Part shown: positions 1 through 12,621 of the stretch, in pieces
Layout of the letters: each line of letters starts with the position of its first letter
How positions within the stretch are numbered: the stretch's first letter is position 1
Assembly (NCBI GenBank): GCA_013076295.1
Contig: RQOL01000906.1
Coordinates: forward strand, 2,108,001-2,172,000
Direction of reading: 5' to 3'
Length of the DNA: 64,000 nt
Source of the DNA: Sanderia malayensis
Lineage: Eukaryota > Cnidaria > Scyphozoa > Semaeostomeae > Pelagiidae
Program-made: the position numbers and the translations under genes
The notes under the pieces: model-generated
The model's input: only the letters and a program-made list of their open reading frames with translations
Told to the model about the DNA's origin: nothing
The model's database searches: none

Positions 1-425
1 ATACTCTCAAAACAGACAGGACAATTATCTTTACCACTTTCTTCTCTGCATTTGTGAGTGTCTTTGATATTGGTAGCCAAACAAATACCACATCTTGAAC
101 AGTGGAAGAAATTTTCTTTTCCTCCAATACGACAAATACCACATCCTTCACAGTGGAATTGGCCTTTATCTGCATCATCGAACAGTCTACATTTCTTACA
201 AGAGTATATGCCAAATAAAATGCCACATTCCTTGCAATGATCAGTTACAGACTGCATGGCGTTGCATTGTAAACATTGCAGTTGTTGCACATCAAATCGG
301 TTTATTTCATGATCCTCACAGCTATCGTGGCACAAACGACATTGATATAATTTACTACAACATGGTGCGAGCAAGGCACATCTTCGAATGTAGTGACTAC
401 ATTTCACGGAGTTAGATAACTCCAT
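1..425 (-). CDS. RCHY1: RCHY1 (PIRH2) E3 ubiquitin ligase, N-terminal part
   Basis: Reading leftward from the ATG at 425-423 gives about 141 residues in one open exon that runs off the window edge. Cysteine/histidine spacing follows the CHY zinc finger (CSHY, CALLAPCC, YQCRLCHD, EDHEINRF) and then the CTCHY finger (HCKECG, YSCKKCRLFD, FHCEGCGICRIG, FFHCSRCGICL). It ends at the start of the RING finger (NCPVCFES). This is the domain order of RCHY1/PIRH2, a RING-type ubiquitin ligase that in vertebrates ubiquitinates p53 and other substrates. The start is chosen because an in-frame TGA lies just upstream and the usual acidic N-terminal tail is short or absent here. The rest of the RING and the C-terminal zinc ribbon are outside the window. 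The kinesin gene starts 541 bp away in the opposite direction. Confidence 0.93.
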   Translation of the reverse strand, partial: MELSNSVKCSHYIRRCALLAPCCSKLYQCRLCHDSCEDHEINRFDVQQLQCLQCNAMQSVTDHCKECGILFGIYSCKKCRLFDDADKGQFHCEGCGICRIGGKENFFHCSRCGICLATNIKDTHKCREESGKDNCPVCFES

Positions 426-966
426 CACTATCAGCCATCAAAAACAACGCAAATTTTGATTTGAGGGCTTCTTCCTTGGCAAGGCCTTTTTTGCATCGCT
501 TCCTCGCTTATGAAGAATAACATCACTTGTTTTAGCTTCATTGGTGCATTGTGGGACACAAATAGCGCAAAATTATCATGTGGCGAGTAATTGTTCGAAC
601 TCGAAAATCATATGATGTTACAATAAATTTTTTTGGTGTTTCTGATGCTTCATGGCATAAAAAAGCAGACTCAAGATGATTTTATTCTGACTTTCAACAT
701 AAACTTTGATGCCTGGTATTGACTTTTAATCACTTTTAATGCATGATACATTTTGTATCTTGCTGTAGAAAGGCTGGAGAGATAGGCTTACGCATGCACA
801 AAACAATAAAAGTTTCAGCAGTCCTCAGCAGTCCACCATCCATTCATGTACATAGAAGGAGAAAGATGAAATCGTGAAAAGTGTTTTTAGACGTCCACAA
901 AGTTACACTTTCGAGCTGAGTACTATCATTTTCATTGAACGTTCTAAATGAATCTCACTAGAAGCA
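426..966. promoter_or_regulatory. Shared intergenic region of divergent RCHY1 and KIF16B
   Basis: These 541 bp separate the two start codons of a head-to-head pair. They must hold both 5' UTRs and core promoters unless upstream non-coding exons exist. I see no convincing TATA box. A sequence near 790-800 (TTACGCATGCAC) resembles the GCATGC core of NRF-1-type sites, which are common in housekeeping bidirectional promoters. That is suggestive only. Confidence 0.5.
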
Positions 967-3900
967 ATGGCGTCTGTAAAAGTTGCCGTTCGTGTACGAC
1001 CTTTGAATGCAAGGTAAGTGCAATGCAAGTAGTGGGCGTATTGGCCTATCCCACATAATCACGCAATTAACTCGAGCTTGAATAATGACGTGAGCTGTGT
1101 CTGTGAAGATTAGCTTGTGCTAATCGTAAATTCAACAAATAAATAAAGCGATGTCTAGTCTGGCCGACCGCCGACCGAATTCACACATTCTTATTAACGT
1201 TAAGGCCTCTTGTTTTTAAACCCAAAAAATTTTTACCATGCTACACGCTTTTTTTTTATAAGGAACCTAGCTCGGGCCTAGTTCTTTAAATTCCTTATTT
1301 TGAGACCTCTTTTGACCATTTTGTAGTTCTAAAAGTTCCTTAATAGTTCCTTAATTTTAAGTTCGCATTTAGTGGACATAATTATATTAGTACAGACGCA
1401 AGAAAAGCATTTAAATTCAACGTTTTGCTATAAACTTGTGAAAAGATAACAGGTAAAAACATGAAGAAGCTTCATATAATGTAAAAGTACTGAAAATCAA
1501 TGGAACCGGTTTCCTAATTGTAAATTGTGCGGAAATATAAATACATTCAAAATTAAAAAGTTCCTTAGTGATTTGGCCTTTAGTAGCAAAAGTTCCTTAA
1601 TTTTTTTGACCTTCTACATGTAGGTTCCTTATAAACGGTTCCTTATAAAAAAAAAAGCGTGTATGCGTAGTTGGCTTTGTTTTCTTTTTCCGTGACCTCT
1701 TGTGTTCATGTCAAGAAGGTTTTGGCTTTTATTTTATTTCTATCAAAATAATATCTTGCGGTTAATAATATATGGTATTTAGTTATTGTGTGTAGTTTTT
1801 AATTGGAATTTCTGGGTTTTGAAAGGGAGAAGAATATGGATGCGAAATGTATCATAGAAATGGAGCAGAAGAGAACCAGCATATTGAATTTGAAGGTAGA
1901 TGATACCACTACCCATTGTAAATAATAAATAATATTCATGCTTTTGTTGAAAAGCTCTGAAGCGAGAACTTCTTAAATTTCAATTGATTCACACATGCAA
2001 ATCAAAACAAAAGAAAATACAATTGAACAATTGAGAAAATACAATAAAACAACAGAAGAACAATGATAAGCTCAACGTTAACATAATTGTTATTTTTTTT
2101 CAGTTGAGCTCATATGCAGATGAGCATGCTGATCAATCAGCACATGGACGTGAAAGAGTCAAAGATTTTTTTTTCGATTTCTCCTATTGGTCTTTTGACA
2201 GCAATGCAAAGCACTTTGCAAGTCAAGCGCAGGTATTTTTAGTATACCAAATACTGTCTAATTTATTATTAGTCAAGTAGCGTTAAGCCAGGCTACAGAT
2301 GCATTTCTATTGTTCTAACATTGTTCTGCTCTATTGTTCTATTGTTCGTGCTGGTGCTATACTCTGCTAATACATTTCTGATTTTGCAATGCATAAGTTT
2401 GAAAGTTACTTTTTTCTACCAAGTACTTTAAAATGCTATGCAAGCATGTTGTTCTAATGAACAGGATAAAATTAGACGAACACATACCATAAGGAGATGT
2501 TTCTTAAAAATCTCCTTTATAACCCCTCTTTGATCAGTCTCTTTTATAATTGGCGGTAATCATCCTTTTTTAATGTTATCAGCCTTTTTATTTTTTTCAA
2601 GGTGTATAAAGACTTAGGAACAGGAGTTCTAACTGCTGCCTCTGAGGGCTACAATGCATGCATATTTGCCTACGGACAAACTGGCTCTGGTAAAACTCAT
2701 ACAATGATGGGCTCAGCTGTAAGTACCTTTACATACATCCATAAGTACCTTAGACAAACTATTTCTCTTGAGAACTATGTTTATTTTATGGCTATGATTA
2801 AAGCTGATGGAAACCTTTATAAGTTGTATTTTCTGTACTATACATGGGACTTGCATCAGACATATAGATTATTCAATAAAGTATCTTTTCAACATCTTAA
2901 TTATTCAATCTATCTACATGTCTTCCTTGCTTTACAGGGAAATGAGGGATTGATACCAAGGATATGTCAAGTAAGATCACTGCTAAAGCCTTTCCTTATT
3001 TCTTGCCATTGTGGTCAGACAATGAGATACAATACCTTCATTGTATCTGTTTAGAATAGCCTTTGTCAATTCTATTATTAAACCACGCGCTTCTCGTAAG
3101 CTGTTGTCGACATTCAACAGTCGCCAAAATTAGCAAAGCATGAGATCCACATGATTGTGCCAGAGCGAGGCTCAATGCTTTCAAGCACATTTAAACGAGG
3201 ATTGTTGATTGTCAGGCTTCTAATCGATGGAAGCAAACGTAATCTGCAGTAGATTCGACCCGAGAAAGTTGCAAAGATGCAACTTTCTTGCAAAGATGCA
3301 ACTTTCTTGGGTCGAAACGAGGGCAGCGAAAGCTGCGTTTGTCGATACGAGGACGTAAACATTTGTCCGCATGCGCACTTTTTATTCCCGTGCCCTTGAT
3401 CTAAAACTGTGGATTATTTGTTTCGTTCAGTTCGAGATTTTAATGCGAGATTTAATATGTTTTCTCGCAGAGCTTATTTGTGCAGATGCAGAATTGTGGA
3501 GATGGTGGAATTTCGTTCCGAACAGAAGTAAGGTAAATAGAGCTGTTACTGTGCAATAACCACTCTCTTTGTGATCTATATGCCTTTCTATGCTGACCAT
3601 GCAGGTAATATATATCATCTGTTGTCCAATATCGCGACGCGATTGACTAAATGAATCGAACAATGTAGTAAGAGAGAAGCTTTATCTGATATTGGGTGTG
3701 TATGAAGCGTATATGATGATTCGCAACGCTACGATCTTGAATCTCTTTGCAGTTATTTGGAAATCTACAATGAAAGAGTAAGGGATTTGCTGAGGCCGCA
3801 TTTGAAATCAGGAGCTTCTGCAAGCTTGAAGGTTAGAGAGCATCCAAAAGAAGGCCCTTACGTACAAGGTTTGATATTTGAGAGTATATTCCTTTGTTAT

Positions 3901-6900
3901 TCCTGTAGTTTTGTATTTCACATCTTTAAGATGCTTTTTCTTTCTCTGCTTCCTAGGTCTTTCGAAGCACCTTGTAAATGACTATGAAGGCATTGAAGTC
4001 CTGATGTCTCAGGGCAATGCTTTAAGGTACACGATTTAATGATTTAGTTTTCAATATTCAATTGAATGTCGTTGTGACGAGCCTTGAAGTAATTCACAGC
4101 ATGCTTTGCTACGCCAGAAGTTTTTAAATGGAGATGTAGATGTAATACAGTATGTATTAATTTAAGGAACTAGATGTCTACTGGCAACTTCGTTATTAGT
4201 GAGACGAAATTGATTGGAAATCTTGGACATAAGGACACTACGAGCTTTAATTGTTTCATTTTTCAGGACGACAGCTTCAACTAACATGAATGATACAAGT
4301 AGTCGATCACACGCTATTTTTACACTGAGATATACGCAGGTATGTCATAATGTTGCGAAAGATTGTTGATGCTGTAGGCAGTGGATTCTATCGGACGAAG
4401 AGGATTCTCGCTATCTCTGTACCACATCAATCAAATGCTAATTGCACGACAGAATCCCTACTCCTTTAGCTGTACTCTTCACTGAGTTTATAGCAGTTCA
4501 ACAGCCTTAATTTTATAAAGAAAAGCAGGAAAGCTCCTTGAATTTGACTCATCTGTTTGCCAAACTTTATGAAACAGATTGTACTCGTAACTAAATTTGA
4601 AACGGGGTTCTATTGTACTGCTTACCACAGCACTATGGCTCGTCCATTTTTTGCTCAGCATGCATGAGAATGATGCTTTGTACCTCTTAGCTTGATCTCT
4701 TCGTTTTCCAGGCCAAATTCTATCACGATATGCCGAGCGAAACAACTAGCAAAATCAATCTTGTTGATCTGGCTGGAAGGTGAGTACGTCTATATTTTGG
4801 TAGCATTTTAAATTGCATCAATAATCGTTAAAAGTAGCTATTGAAGTAGAGTATGCAATGCTAATCGAAGCTACATGTGCTTGATTGCAGTGAAAGAGCT
4901 GATACTACTGGGGCAACTGGGGTGAGACTCAAGGAAGGTGGAAATATCAACAAATCATTAGTTACCCTTGGATCAGTCATTTCTTCTTTAGGTAAGACTA
5001 TTTTATATCGCTACTGCCCACCTTTTCAACATGACCTCTACATTCACGACTTTCGTGTCATTCACATATTCTACACATTTGCATTAACTTTTTACATGAC
5101 TGCCACGTTTTGCTATTGCCATTGCAAATCTACAGCTTGTATCCACACTACATTATGTGTAATATTCTGTATTGATTACGTCTTTAATTTGAAGATTTTT
5201 TGCGATTTTCAGCGGAATTGTCAACGAACTCAAACAAGAAACATCTCTTCATTCCCTATCGAGACTCTGTGTTAACATGGTTGCTTAAAGACAGTCTCGG
5301 AGGAAACTCTAAAACCATCATGATTGCAAGTAAGCCAAAAGCTATGCTATTCAGTTGATGTATTGCATTTCAGAACAATAATGTGTAGCGGTATGGCCGG
5401 TCTTTCTCCTGGTATTATTTCTTGATATGCCGTAAATCCTCCTTTAAACACTAACTTCTTTTTAACGCTTCTTTCTAATAAACGCCCCTCCTTGAAAATG
5501 TAAAATACTTGATAAAAATGAAAGAAATTGATTTCAACAATTTTTTTTTTGAATGCAAGAAATTTTTGTAAGGAGTTCTTTTATAAAGGCCTTCCTCTGC
5601 TCAAATCCTGTCTGCACCCTGAAGATTTCAGAAGATTAAATAAACGCCCCGGGTGTTTAATAGAGTAATTTTTACGGTATATTTTTTGCAGCCATCTCGC
5701 CTGCTGACTGCAACTATGCTGAAACGCTGAGCACTCTACGCTACGCAAACAGAGCTAAGAACATCATTAATAAACCCACTGTTAACGAGGTTTGTATCGA
5801 GAGAGTATTCTATTTCCACGTCACATTGATATGTTATGAGTGCATTGTTCCGTGGAATTTGCAAGCATGAAGACTGAACTATCGCTTTGCCAAACTACAC
5901 GTTGAGACGTCATTGTTTATTATATCTTTTTTGTATATTGATGCCACGAATTCAAGTACGCTGCTCATTATTGGTTTAAAGTTGAGTTGTTTTATTTATG
6001 TTTTTAGGATGCCAATGTGAAGTTAATCAGGGATCTGAGAAATGAAATTGAAACTTTGAAAAGCATGCTACTAGCTGTAAGTAACTACTTCTTGTACACC
6101 ATTGTAATTAACACATTTGTTAACAAATTGTGCCATTTTATCTTAACTTTACAAAGCTCTCTGTGCATGTAGTTGCAGCAATGGACTTTCGTTTTTCGAA
6201 GTGGGATCAACGTATTAATATGTCTTGCTTTGTAGGATGCTTTAAGCGATGCCGAACGAGCAGCTGCTAAGAAGTTGTCAGAAAACGAAGAAAGACTGGT
6301 CGAATTGACTGACAAGTGGAAGGATAGATGGAAAGAGACGCAGAAGATCATGCAGGTATAATGATTTCAATTTTGTTTACTGCCATGCAAAGTAAGCTGG
6401 CTGCAACGATGAATACTAGAATTCTAGTTGGACTGGCGCTAAAGCAAGCGACATTTGTGTTTTTTCAGGAACGAGAACTCGCCTTGCGAAGACACGAGGA
6501 GATTGGAATTCGCATGGATTCGGAATTGCCACACTTGGTTGCACTGGAAGACGATTTATTAAGCACAGGAATATTACTTTACCATCTGAATGTTAGTGCT
6601 TACTGGTGCCTTTTGATGTCCTTACACATGTTAATGAGATCACATTGAAGCGTTGGTGATGATGATGATTGATATTCATAGTCATGAACTATTATGGTTA
6701 TGATGATTATTTATGCTTGATTAACTGATTTGTTAACTTTTTGTTGCAGGAAGGCAAAACAACTATTGGCCGAAAAGAGGCAACTATCAAACCAGATCTT
6801 GGTAAGTATCTTGCAATTGGAAATTCTGCGAGATTCGAACCAAGCATAGATGGCTAAAAATGACCACAATGTTTATGCAGCTATTAGCTTACTTCTTGGT

Positions 6901-9900
6901 TACTGTAGCAAATATTTGTTTTTGTCATTGAAGACGTTTCCATTTGCTTTTGTGTAGTTATCACTGGACCGCATACTGAGAACGAGCATTGTGTTATTGA
7001 AAATAAAAATGGCTTTGTCATCATCGATCCTCTTCCCAATGCCTTGTGCTCCGTTAATGGAAAACACGTGGATGCAAAGACAAGACTGCAGCAAGGTATG
7101 AATGCAGCAATGTTACGTTACATCACACCCGCGAAGAAATCTCCTTGTGTTTCTACGCAAGCAATTTAAGTCGACATCACCCGGGGGTAATGCAGTGAAT
7201 TATGTTTGCTTGATTTTCTTTGATACAGGGGATGTTGTAATACTTGGCAAGACTAATTTGTTTCGATTTAACCATCCGGCTGAAGCTCAAGAACTCCGAG
7301 AAAAGCGAAAGGTGGAGATGATTTTTGCATTTTTGTGACAATACCACGCTTCGAATTTCGCATTTTTGTGACAATACCACGCTTCGAATTTCGCGTTTTT
7401 ATCACAATACCACGCTTCGAATTTCTGTATTTAATCATCTTCGAATTTCATCTGATTGTTGATTGCAAGGTTAATTACTATTTCTCAATCTTTTTTCAAG
7501 TCGTTCGGAGTAGGCCTTCCTAATATTTCAATGGCAGCGAAGTTTGACAGTGAACAAGATCTTTTACAGAAATTGAGATCAAGGTAGTGCTATTCTACTC
7601 ACTAAAAGTGAACAATGTACTATTATAAAGAGGCTTTATGTCTTATTTATTTAGAAAAAGTATGCTTTTGAAATCGGTTTATTGTATTTATTGTTTGTTT
7701 TTAATTATTAATGGTTTGATTTTCTAGTTCCATTGATACGAGAGACAAGAGGGAAGAAGAACTTGAGAAGCAGTTGGACGAGGCCAGGTAGTTTATAGCA
7801 GCGAAATGCCTGTTTGCATTCTTGAAAACTCGAATCTTTGTATTTGTTGACAATTTTGATTATTTCGCAGGAAAGAGTTGGAGCGACAAAAGCAGGAAGA
7901 AGAAAGAAGAATTGAAGAGGCGAGGTATGGAAAAGAATATTCGTTTAACTTTGTAGTTTTTATTAGATGTTGGAGATGAGTTCTTTGTAGTGTAACTGCT
8001 AGTGGAGCTTTGTTGTTAATTATAAAGCTACAATTGACTTGTTACGTTTGCTGCTTATTTAGGAATGAGTTTACTCGTCAAATACGAGACGAATCAAGAA
8101 GACTCGAAGAGACAAGGTAAGGATGCTATTCGGCTTTGCTATGATACCGCATTGTATGGCTGTATGTATTGCATGGGTAGGCTGGACAGCTTTTTAACGT
8201 GAGCCTTCTATTTTTTTATATCAGGCGAGAGTTGCAGAACCAGCAGAAAGAAAAAACACAGGACTCTCATTCAGCAGAAGTTATCAAGTAAGCTCAGTAG
8301 CTCTTTTACCCCCCGCTTGTTTTTGTAGTTGATTATAAAATCCAACACAAGAACATATCTTAGACGGGGGTATGCAAAACAGTGATGAATTATCTCATCA
8401 GTTGTATTCGATTGTAGCTTTGTAATACTTTAGGCTTGCAATTTCTGAGTTTATTATTTCATTTTGCCGTAGGAAGCTTATTCAGGAACTTGAAGAACAG
8501 TATTCTGAATCAGAAGGAAAACGAAAAGAACGGGAACGATTGCTTGAAAATGAAATTAACACGAAGGAAAGTCGAATAACTGAGCAAGAAAACGTGCTAA
8601 AAGAATTAAAAGAGAACTACAAGAATTCGAAGGAGGAATCAGACTCGAACATAAAGTCAATGGTTGAACATTTCTTGGATCAGAGAACTGCAGAGACTGC
8701 AAGACTGAAAGTTAAAATGAAAGAGATTATTCAACTGGAAAATACAGATGACATGACTAGAGATATAGCTGAAAAAAGGATTAAGGTAAAAAGTATATGG
8801 AATGAGAATATGGAAATAATAACTAACCATGAGAAACTTGTTTCTGATTTGCAAAATGATTTGCACGAGTTGGTGGACGTTACCGAGGCTCAAAGCAGCA
8901 GTTTGAGCGAGAAAGATCAACTTAGTTTTGAGAATAATAGAGAGAAACTTGAGGAGAAGGTTTCAAATGCGCAGAAACATCTGCAAGAGCTTCACGAGCA
9001 GAAAGAAGAAGCTCTGAGTCCTTTTAAGAACGACTACAGAAGTAGGTTTGACTTGTTGTGCTGGGATAGAGAAAAGGAAGAGTCGAAAATCGAGAGTAAA
9101 AAGGTTTATCTTATGGGTGAGATTGGTAGACAGATGAATTGTCTTGAAGACACGGTTGACCTGCTGGCCGAAAGAAGGGAACAGTATGCTAAGTTGGTTA
9201 GTGTGGAGGAGCTATCATTGAGCAAGTGTAAAAAAGAGATGGAAGAACGGAAGATGCAAGTGAAAGCAAAGTGTGACGACATGCAAAAGATGCTGGATGA
9301 AAGTGTATGGAAATCGAAGGAAATCGATCAAGGTTTGCATTTTGAAATCGAACAAGGGAGAGATAAACTGGACGAACTGAAGCTTGTTTTAGGACGAAAG
9401 ATGGTGGATTTAAAGAAATGTATTGATGATGGTGATAGGACTACGTTGAAGGATTCGATCGAGAGGACGAAAGTTGAAATCGACGAGACGGAGTTGAAGC
9501 TGAAAGACCTGGAAGAGAAGAGGACAGCTGAGAGATTAGAAAGTGAAGAGAAGATACAAGAGTCGTTGCATATTTTGAATATGTTCAATGTTGAGTACGA
9601 TCAAGAAGTGAAAGCATCAAACAAGCGGTATATCTATGCCGAACAGACATCACGTGAGAAGTTGCTATTGTATCAAGAGAGTGTTGATGATGCAGAGAAG
9701 CAGTTATTGCAATGCAGAAGTAATTTGGATAGGTTCGAAGATAGGTTGCAAGAGCTGCAGAAACTGGAAGAAGGGATGAACGCAAAAGCTGACAATGAAT
9801 TATTGTTTGTTGCGTATTTGTTGGAGAAAGATTTAGAAGAGCATGGTAAAACAGAGGAATATGAGATTGTTCAGGAGTGCAAGGCAACGGTGGAAAGCAT

Positions 9901-12621
9901 TGCTAATAAGTACAAGGATGAAGTCTCGAGGCTACAAAAGGACGTAGATGATCAATTGAAGCCACTTGTTTTGCAAAGAGAACAATCTCAGGTAGTATTG
10001 GAGGATCTTGTTCGATCTAGGGGAATAAGTGAAGTTGCCTTGAATGAGTTGAGAGAACGGTTCGAGCGTGAACGACGTGTTGAGCTGGAGAATATTGAGA
10101 AGCTGAAAGAAAAGCTGGCTGATCTTGAAGAAGAAGCCAGTCTTTCGAGGAGTTATGACCGGGACGTGGTACAACATGCTGGCTTTTCAGATGTTTTGAA
10201 TGTTAATCGAATATTGGAAAAGGAACGCGAAAGGTATATAATTTGCATTACATTACAACTCTCTCTTTCTAAGTTAATGATCTATATTATTTCATGGTCC
10301 GAGACAATTATTAAGCTCAGATTATTAAGTCGTTTGATGATCTTAGTCTGAAAATTTAGCCCTGTTGTCCCAGTTGAGTTATTGAACTAAGAACTCGTTT
10401 TAATGAAACTGTGTCGGTATTATTGCTGCAGCAAAGTCAAGATTTCTGAATCAAAATTTTTTTCTAGGTTGAGCAAGGAGATGGAGAAAAACTTGAAGGA
10501 AATCGAGAAAAAATGGGTTACGGAGTTTGAGTTGCTCAAGCAAGCCGAATCGCGTACTTTAGCAGCTATTGAATTAGAGAAGCATGCACTAATGAAAGAA
10601 AGAGAAGAACTAGAGGCGGTAGGCTGCGCTACCCTTCCCCCTTATTCCGTGTCTGTTTGCCATTAATGCATAATATTATACGGGGGATTGACTTATCACT
10701 GGTTTCTCTTGTATCCTCCCCCCGATGCCCTTCCCTTTGTCTTCGATAAGCTTCATAATTCACCAGAGTATACGGGTGTTGGATGTAGTTCTTCACCATG
10801 TCATTGAATTCCTGTAGGAAAATTTGAGACTGCTGAAAGAAAAAGAAGAGAGAGACCAATATGAGCAAGAAAGACTGAAAGAGCTTGAAATTATCATTCG
10901 CGAAAAGGAATTAATGGTCGCGGAGACGAAACAAAAAGCTCGTCAAGAGATTGTCGAATTACACGAAAAATTAGAAGAAAGCACAAGGTAATAAGTTTAC
11001 TTTATTTCTTAAATTAGGCGATTGATCCTCATATTGTTGTCATAATTACGCATTATCATCTGTGCTTTCTTATTCATTCTCTTTAATTCTGTCCAGGCAA
11101 ACGTACATGCTGCAAGAGAACCTTGATCGATATGCTTCTATGAATGTAAGTTTCCATGAACTGTATGCTGCCTATCTGCCTATTATTATTACCTTTACTA
11201 TTGCTTTTGCCAGAAAACTATTATGTTACACGCATTGCACCGCAATGTTTCAATTCTTTGGATTCACGCACTCATGCCACGCAAGCCATATTTCCATGAG
11301 CAATTTTCACTTGTTATTCGTAGAGCTTGGCACTGGCCAACCATCACAACTTTCAAGACCACATGTCTGATAGCGAGGTTGCTGATCTGTTTTCCAGAGT
11401 CCAGAGAAGAAATTCAGAAGTGAGTATTCAGCGATTCTCAAGTTTCTTTCTATTACATGTTATGAGGCATATAGCCATGATTTTTTTGAGCTGGCCGAGA
11501 TTTGTAGAGCATTTTGTATCTGGGACGTATCCCTACGAAAGTTAAACTGTTATATTGGGCTTGATGAGATACACTCGAAATGTCTCTTTAACGTTTTGAA
11601 CCTCCTCAAATACTTTCATACTGCATGTTGCATGCGAATCGAGCCTAAGTATCACTCAGAGAGATTGAAAGGCTAAGCTCTCCTGTATCATGACATAGCT
11701 ACGAGACAATTTTGCTTTTTCAGAGCTATATGGACGATGAAGACGAGGATGTTGGCTCGCACAGGATTTCACCCCCTCCCACTCCTATAAATCGTTTTAT
11801 AGAATCTGTAAACATCTACCGACGTAATCAGATCAGAGTTTCCTTGCCCAGGTACATAATGAGAGGTCTGGGGCGACACGCGTACCATGTTTTCGAAGTT
11901 AAGGTTTGTTTGACCAATGCTTTGCTATTTTTCTGCTGCTTTGGTCTTATGAACAGATTCTTAGATTTGTGAATCAATGTCTGGCGATTTATGTTCAGCT
12001 TTCATTGGGTTGTTTCTCTTTTCAGATGTCAGTTGGAGATGACAATTGGTCTGTTTTTAGAAGATACAGTCGCTTTCGACAACTGCACCAGGAACTGAAG
12101 ATCGAATACCCAGTGGTATGTAAAACCGATATCTTCTGTGTTTTTTGTTTGGTCTGACACGATTACAAAATCGCTATTCTTAACTAGTTAAGAATAGCGA
12201 TTTTCTTTGTCAGTTTTTTCTATTTTCTTGCCGTTCTAATTTTAGGTTGCCAATCTTGAATTTCCATCCAAACGTTTCTTTGGCAACAGAGCTGAGAGTT
12301 TCGTGCGCTTGCGTCGTGCCCAACTCGAGGTAAAACTATACGTAAATATATATCAGCTTATTTTTTACTTGTGCTAATTTAATGGTATATTTCCAAACTA
12401 GCAGCACGCACGATGCTTTAGGGAATGTGTAGTCAATACAGCACTTGTTTTTTTAATTGTAGGCTTATTTGAAGGCCCTGTTTGCCATCTTGTCCAACGT
12501 TTCCTCGTGTCCCGTGTCTGTCGTCGTTGAGCACCCTATATCGAAGTCAGACGTGGGTAGGTTTCATCCTTTTTTCAAGCAAGGTGTGTTTGAATTTTCA
12601 AAGTGCACAGCACCGGAATAG
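967..12621 (+). CDS. KIF16B: Kinesin-3 family motor with FHA and PX domains (KIF16B)
   Basis: Plus-end microtubule motor; in vertebrates KIF16B carries early endosomes bound through its PX domain to PI3P. Thirty-three exons join in phase to 1579 residues: 967-1013, 1826-1895, 2104-2232, 2602-2718, 2938-2970, 3471-3532, 3753-3868, 3957-4026, 4267-4339, 4712-4779, 4891-4991, 5213-5329, 5692-5789, 6008-6076, 6236-6355, 6469-6591, 6750-6801, 6958-7095, 7229-7311, 7501-7583, 7728-7787, 7871-7924, 8063-8116, 8225-8287, 8473-10233, 10468-10618, 10818-10987, 11097-11145, 11324-11419, 11724-11903, 12026-12115, 12246-12329, 12463-12621. The motor starts [14 protein letters not shown] and has P-loop GQTGSGKT (about 107-114), switch [10 protein letters not shown] and switch II DLAGSERAD. 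An FHA domain lies at about 430-560 ([18 protein letters not shown]), a long coiled coil at about 590-1400, and a PX domain from about 1410 ([14 protein letters not shown]). The C-terminus [11 protein letters not shown] is the KIF16B tail signature. It is longer than the human protein (1317 residues), mainly through the 1761-bp coiled-coil exon. Confidence 0.95.
1244..1661. mobile_element. MITE with CACGC-poly(T)-ATAAGGAACC terminal inverted repeats
   Basis: In KIF16B intron 1. The left end reads CACGCTTTTTTTTTATAAGG and the right end is its inverse (TTATAAAAAAAAAAGCGTG), each bordered by TA (1242-1243 and 1662-1663). Several internal TTCCTTA motifs repeat in both halves. No coding capacity. 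A related family member lies at 27345-27688, so this is a non-autonomous DNA transposon family. The TA border would fit a Tc1/mariner-type target duplication, which is inference. Confidence 0.75.
5426..5681. repeat. Probable MITE or degraded inverted-repeat element
   Basis: In KIF16B intron 12. The left edge contains TATGCCGTAAATCCTCC followed by TTTAAACAC, and the right edge reads CCGGGTGTTTAATAGAGTAATTTTTACGGTA. These are partly complementary in opposite orientation. AAACGCCCC motifs occur inside both halves. It is non-coding and divergent. Confidence 0.45.
7325..7427. repeat. ~32-bp tandem repeat, about 3 copies
   Basis: In KIF16B intron 19. The unit contains ACAATACCACGCTTCGAATT followed by TCGCATTTTTGTG and repeats three times with few differences. 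It is responsible for the spurious open frames on both strands here. Confidence 0.8.
12167..12204. repeat. Perfect 38-bp palindrome
   Basis: In KIF16B intron 31. The sequence AAAATCGCTATTCTTAACT is followed directly by its exact reverse complement, centred on CTAG with no loop. It may be the closed-up remnant of an inverted-repeat element. Confidence 0.85.

Noticed and set aside
3114..3362. 82-residue minus-strand frame in KIF16B intron 5
   Set aside because: It contains a local duplication (AAAGATGCAACTTTCTTG) and shows no domain or splice context; probably repeat sequence.
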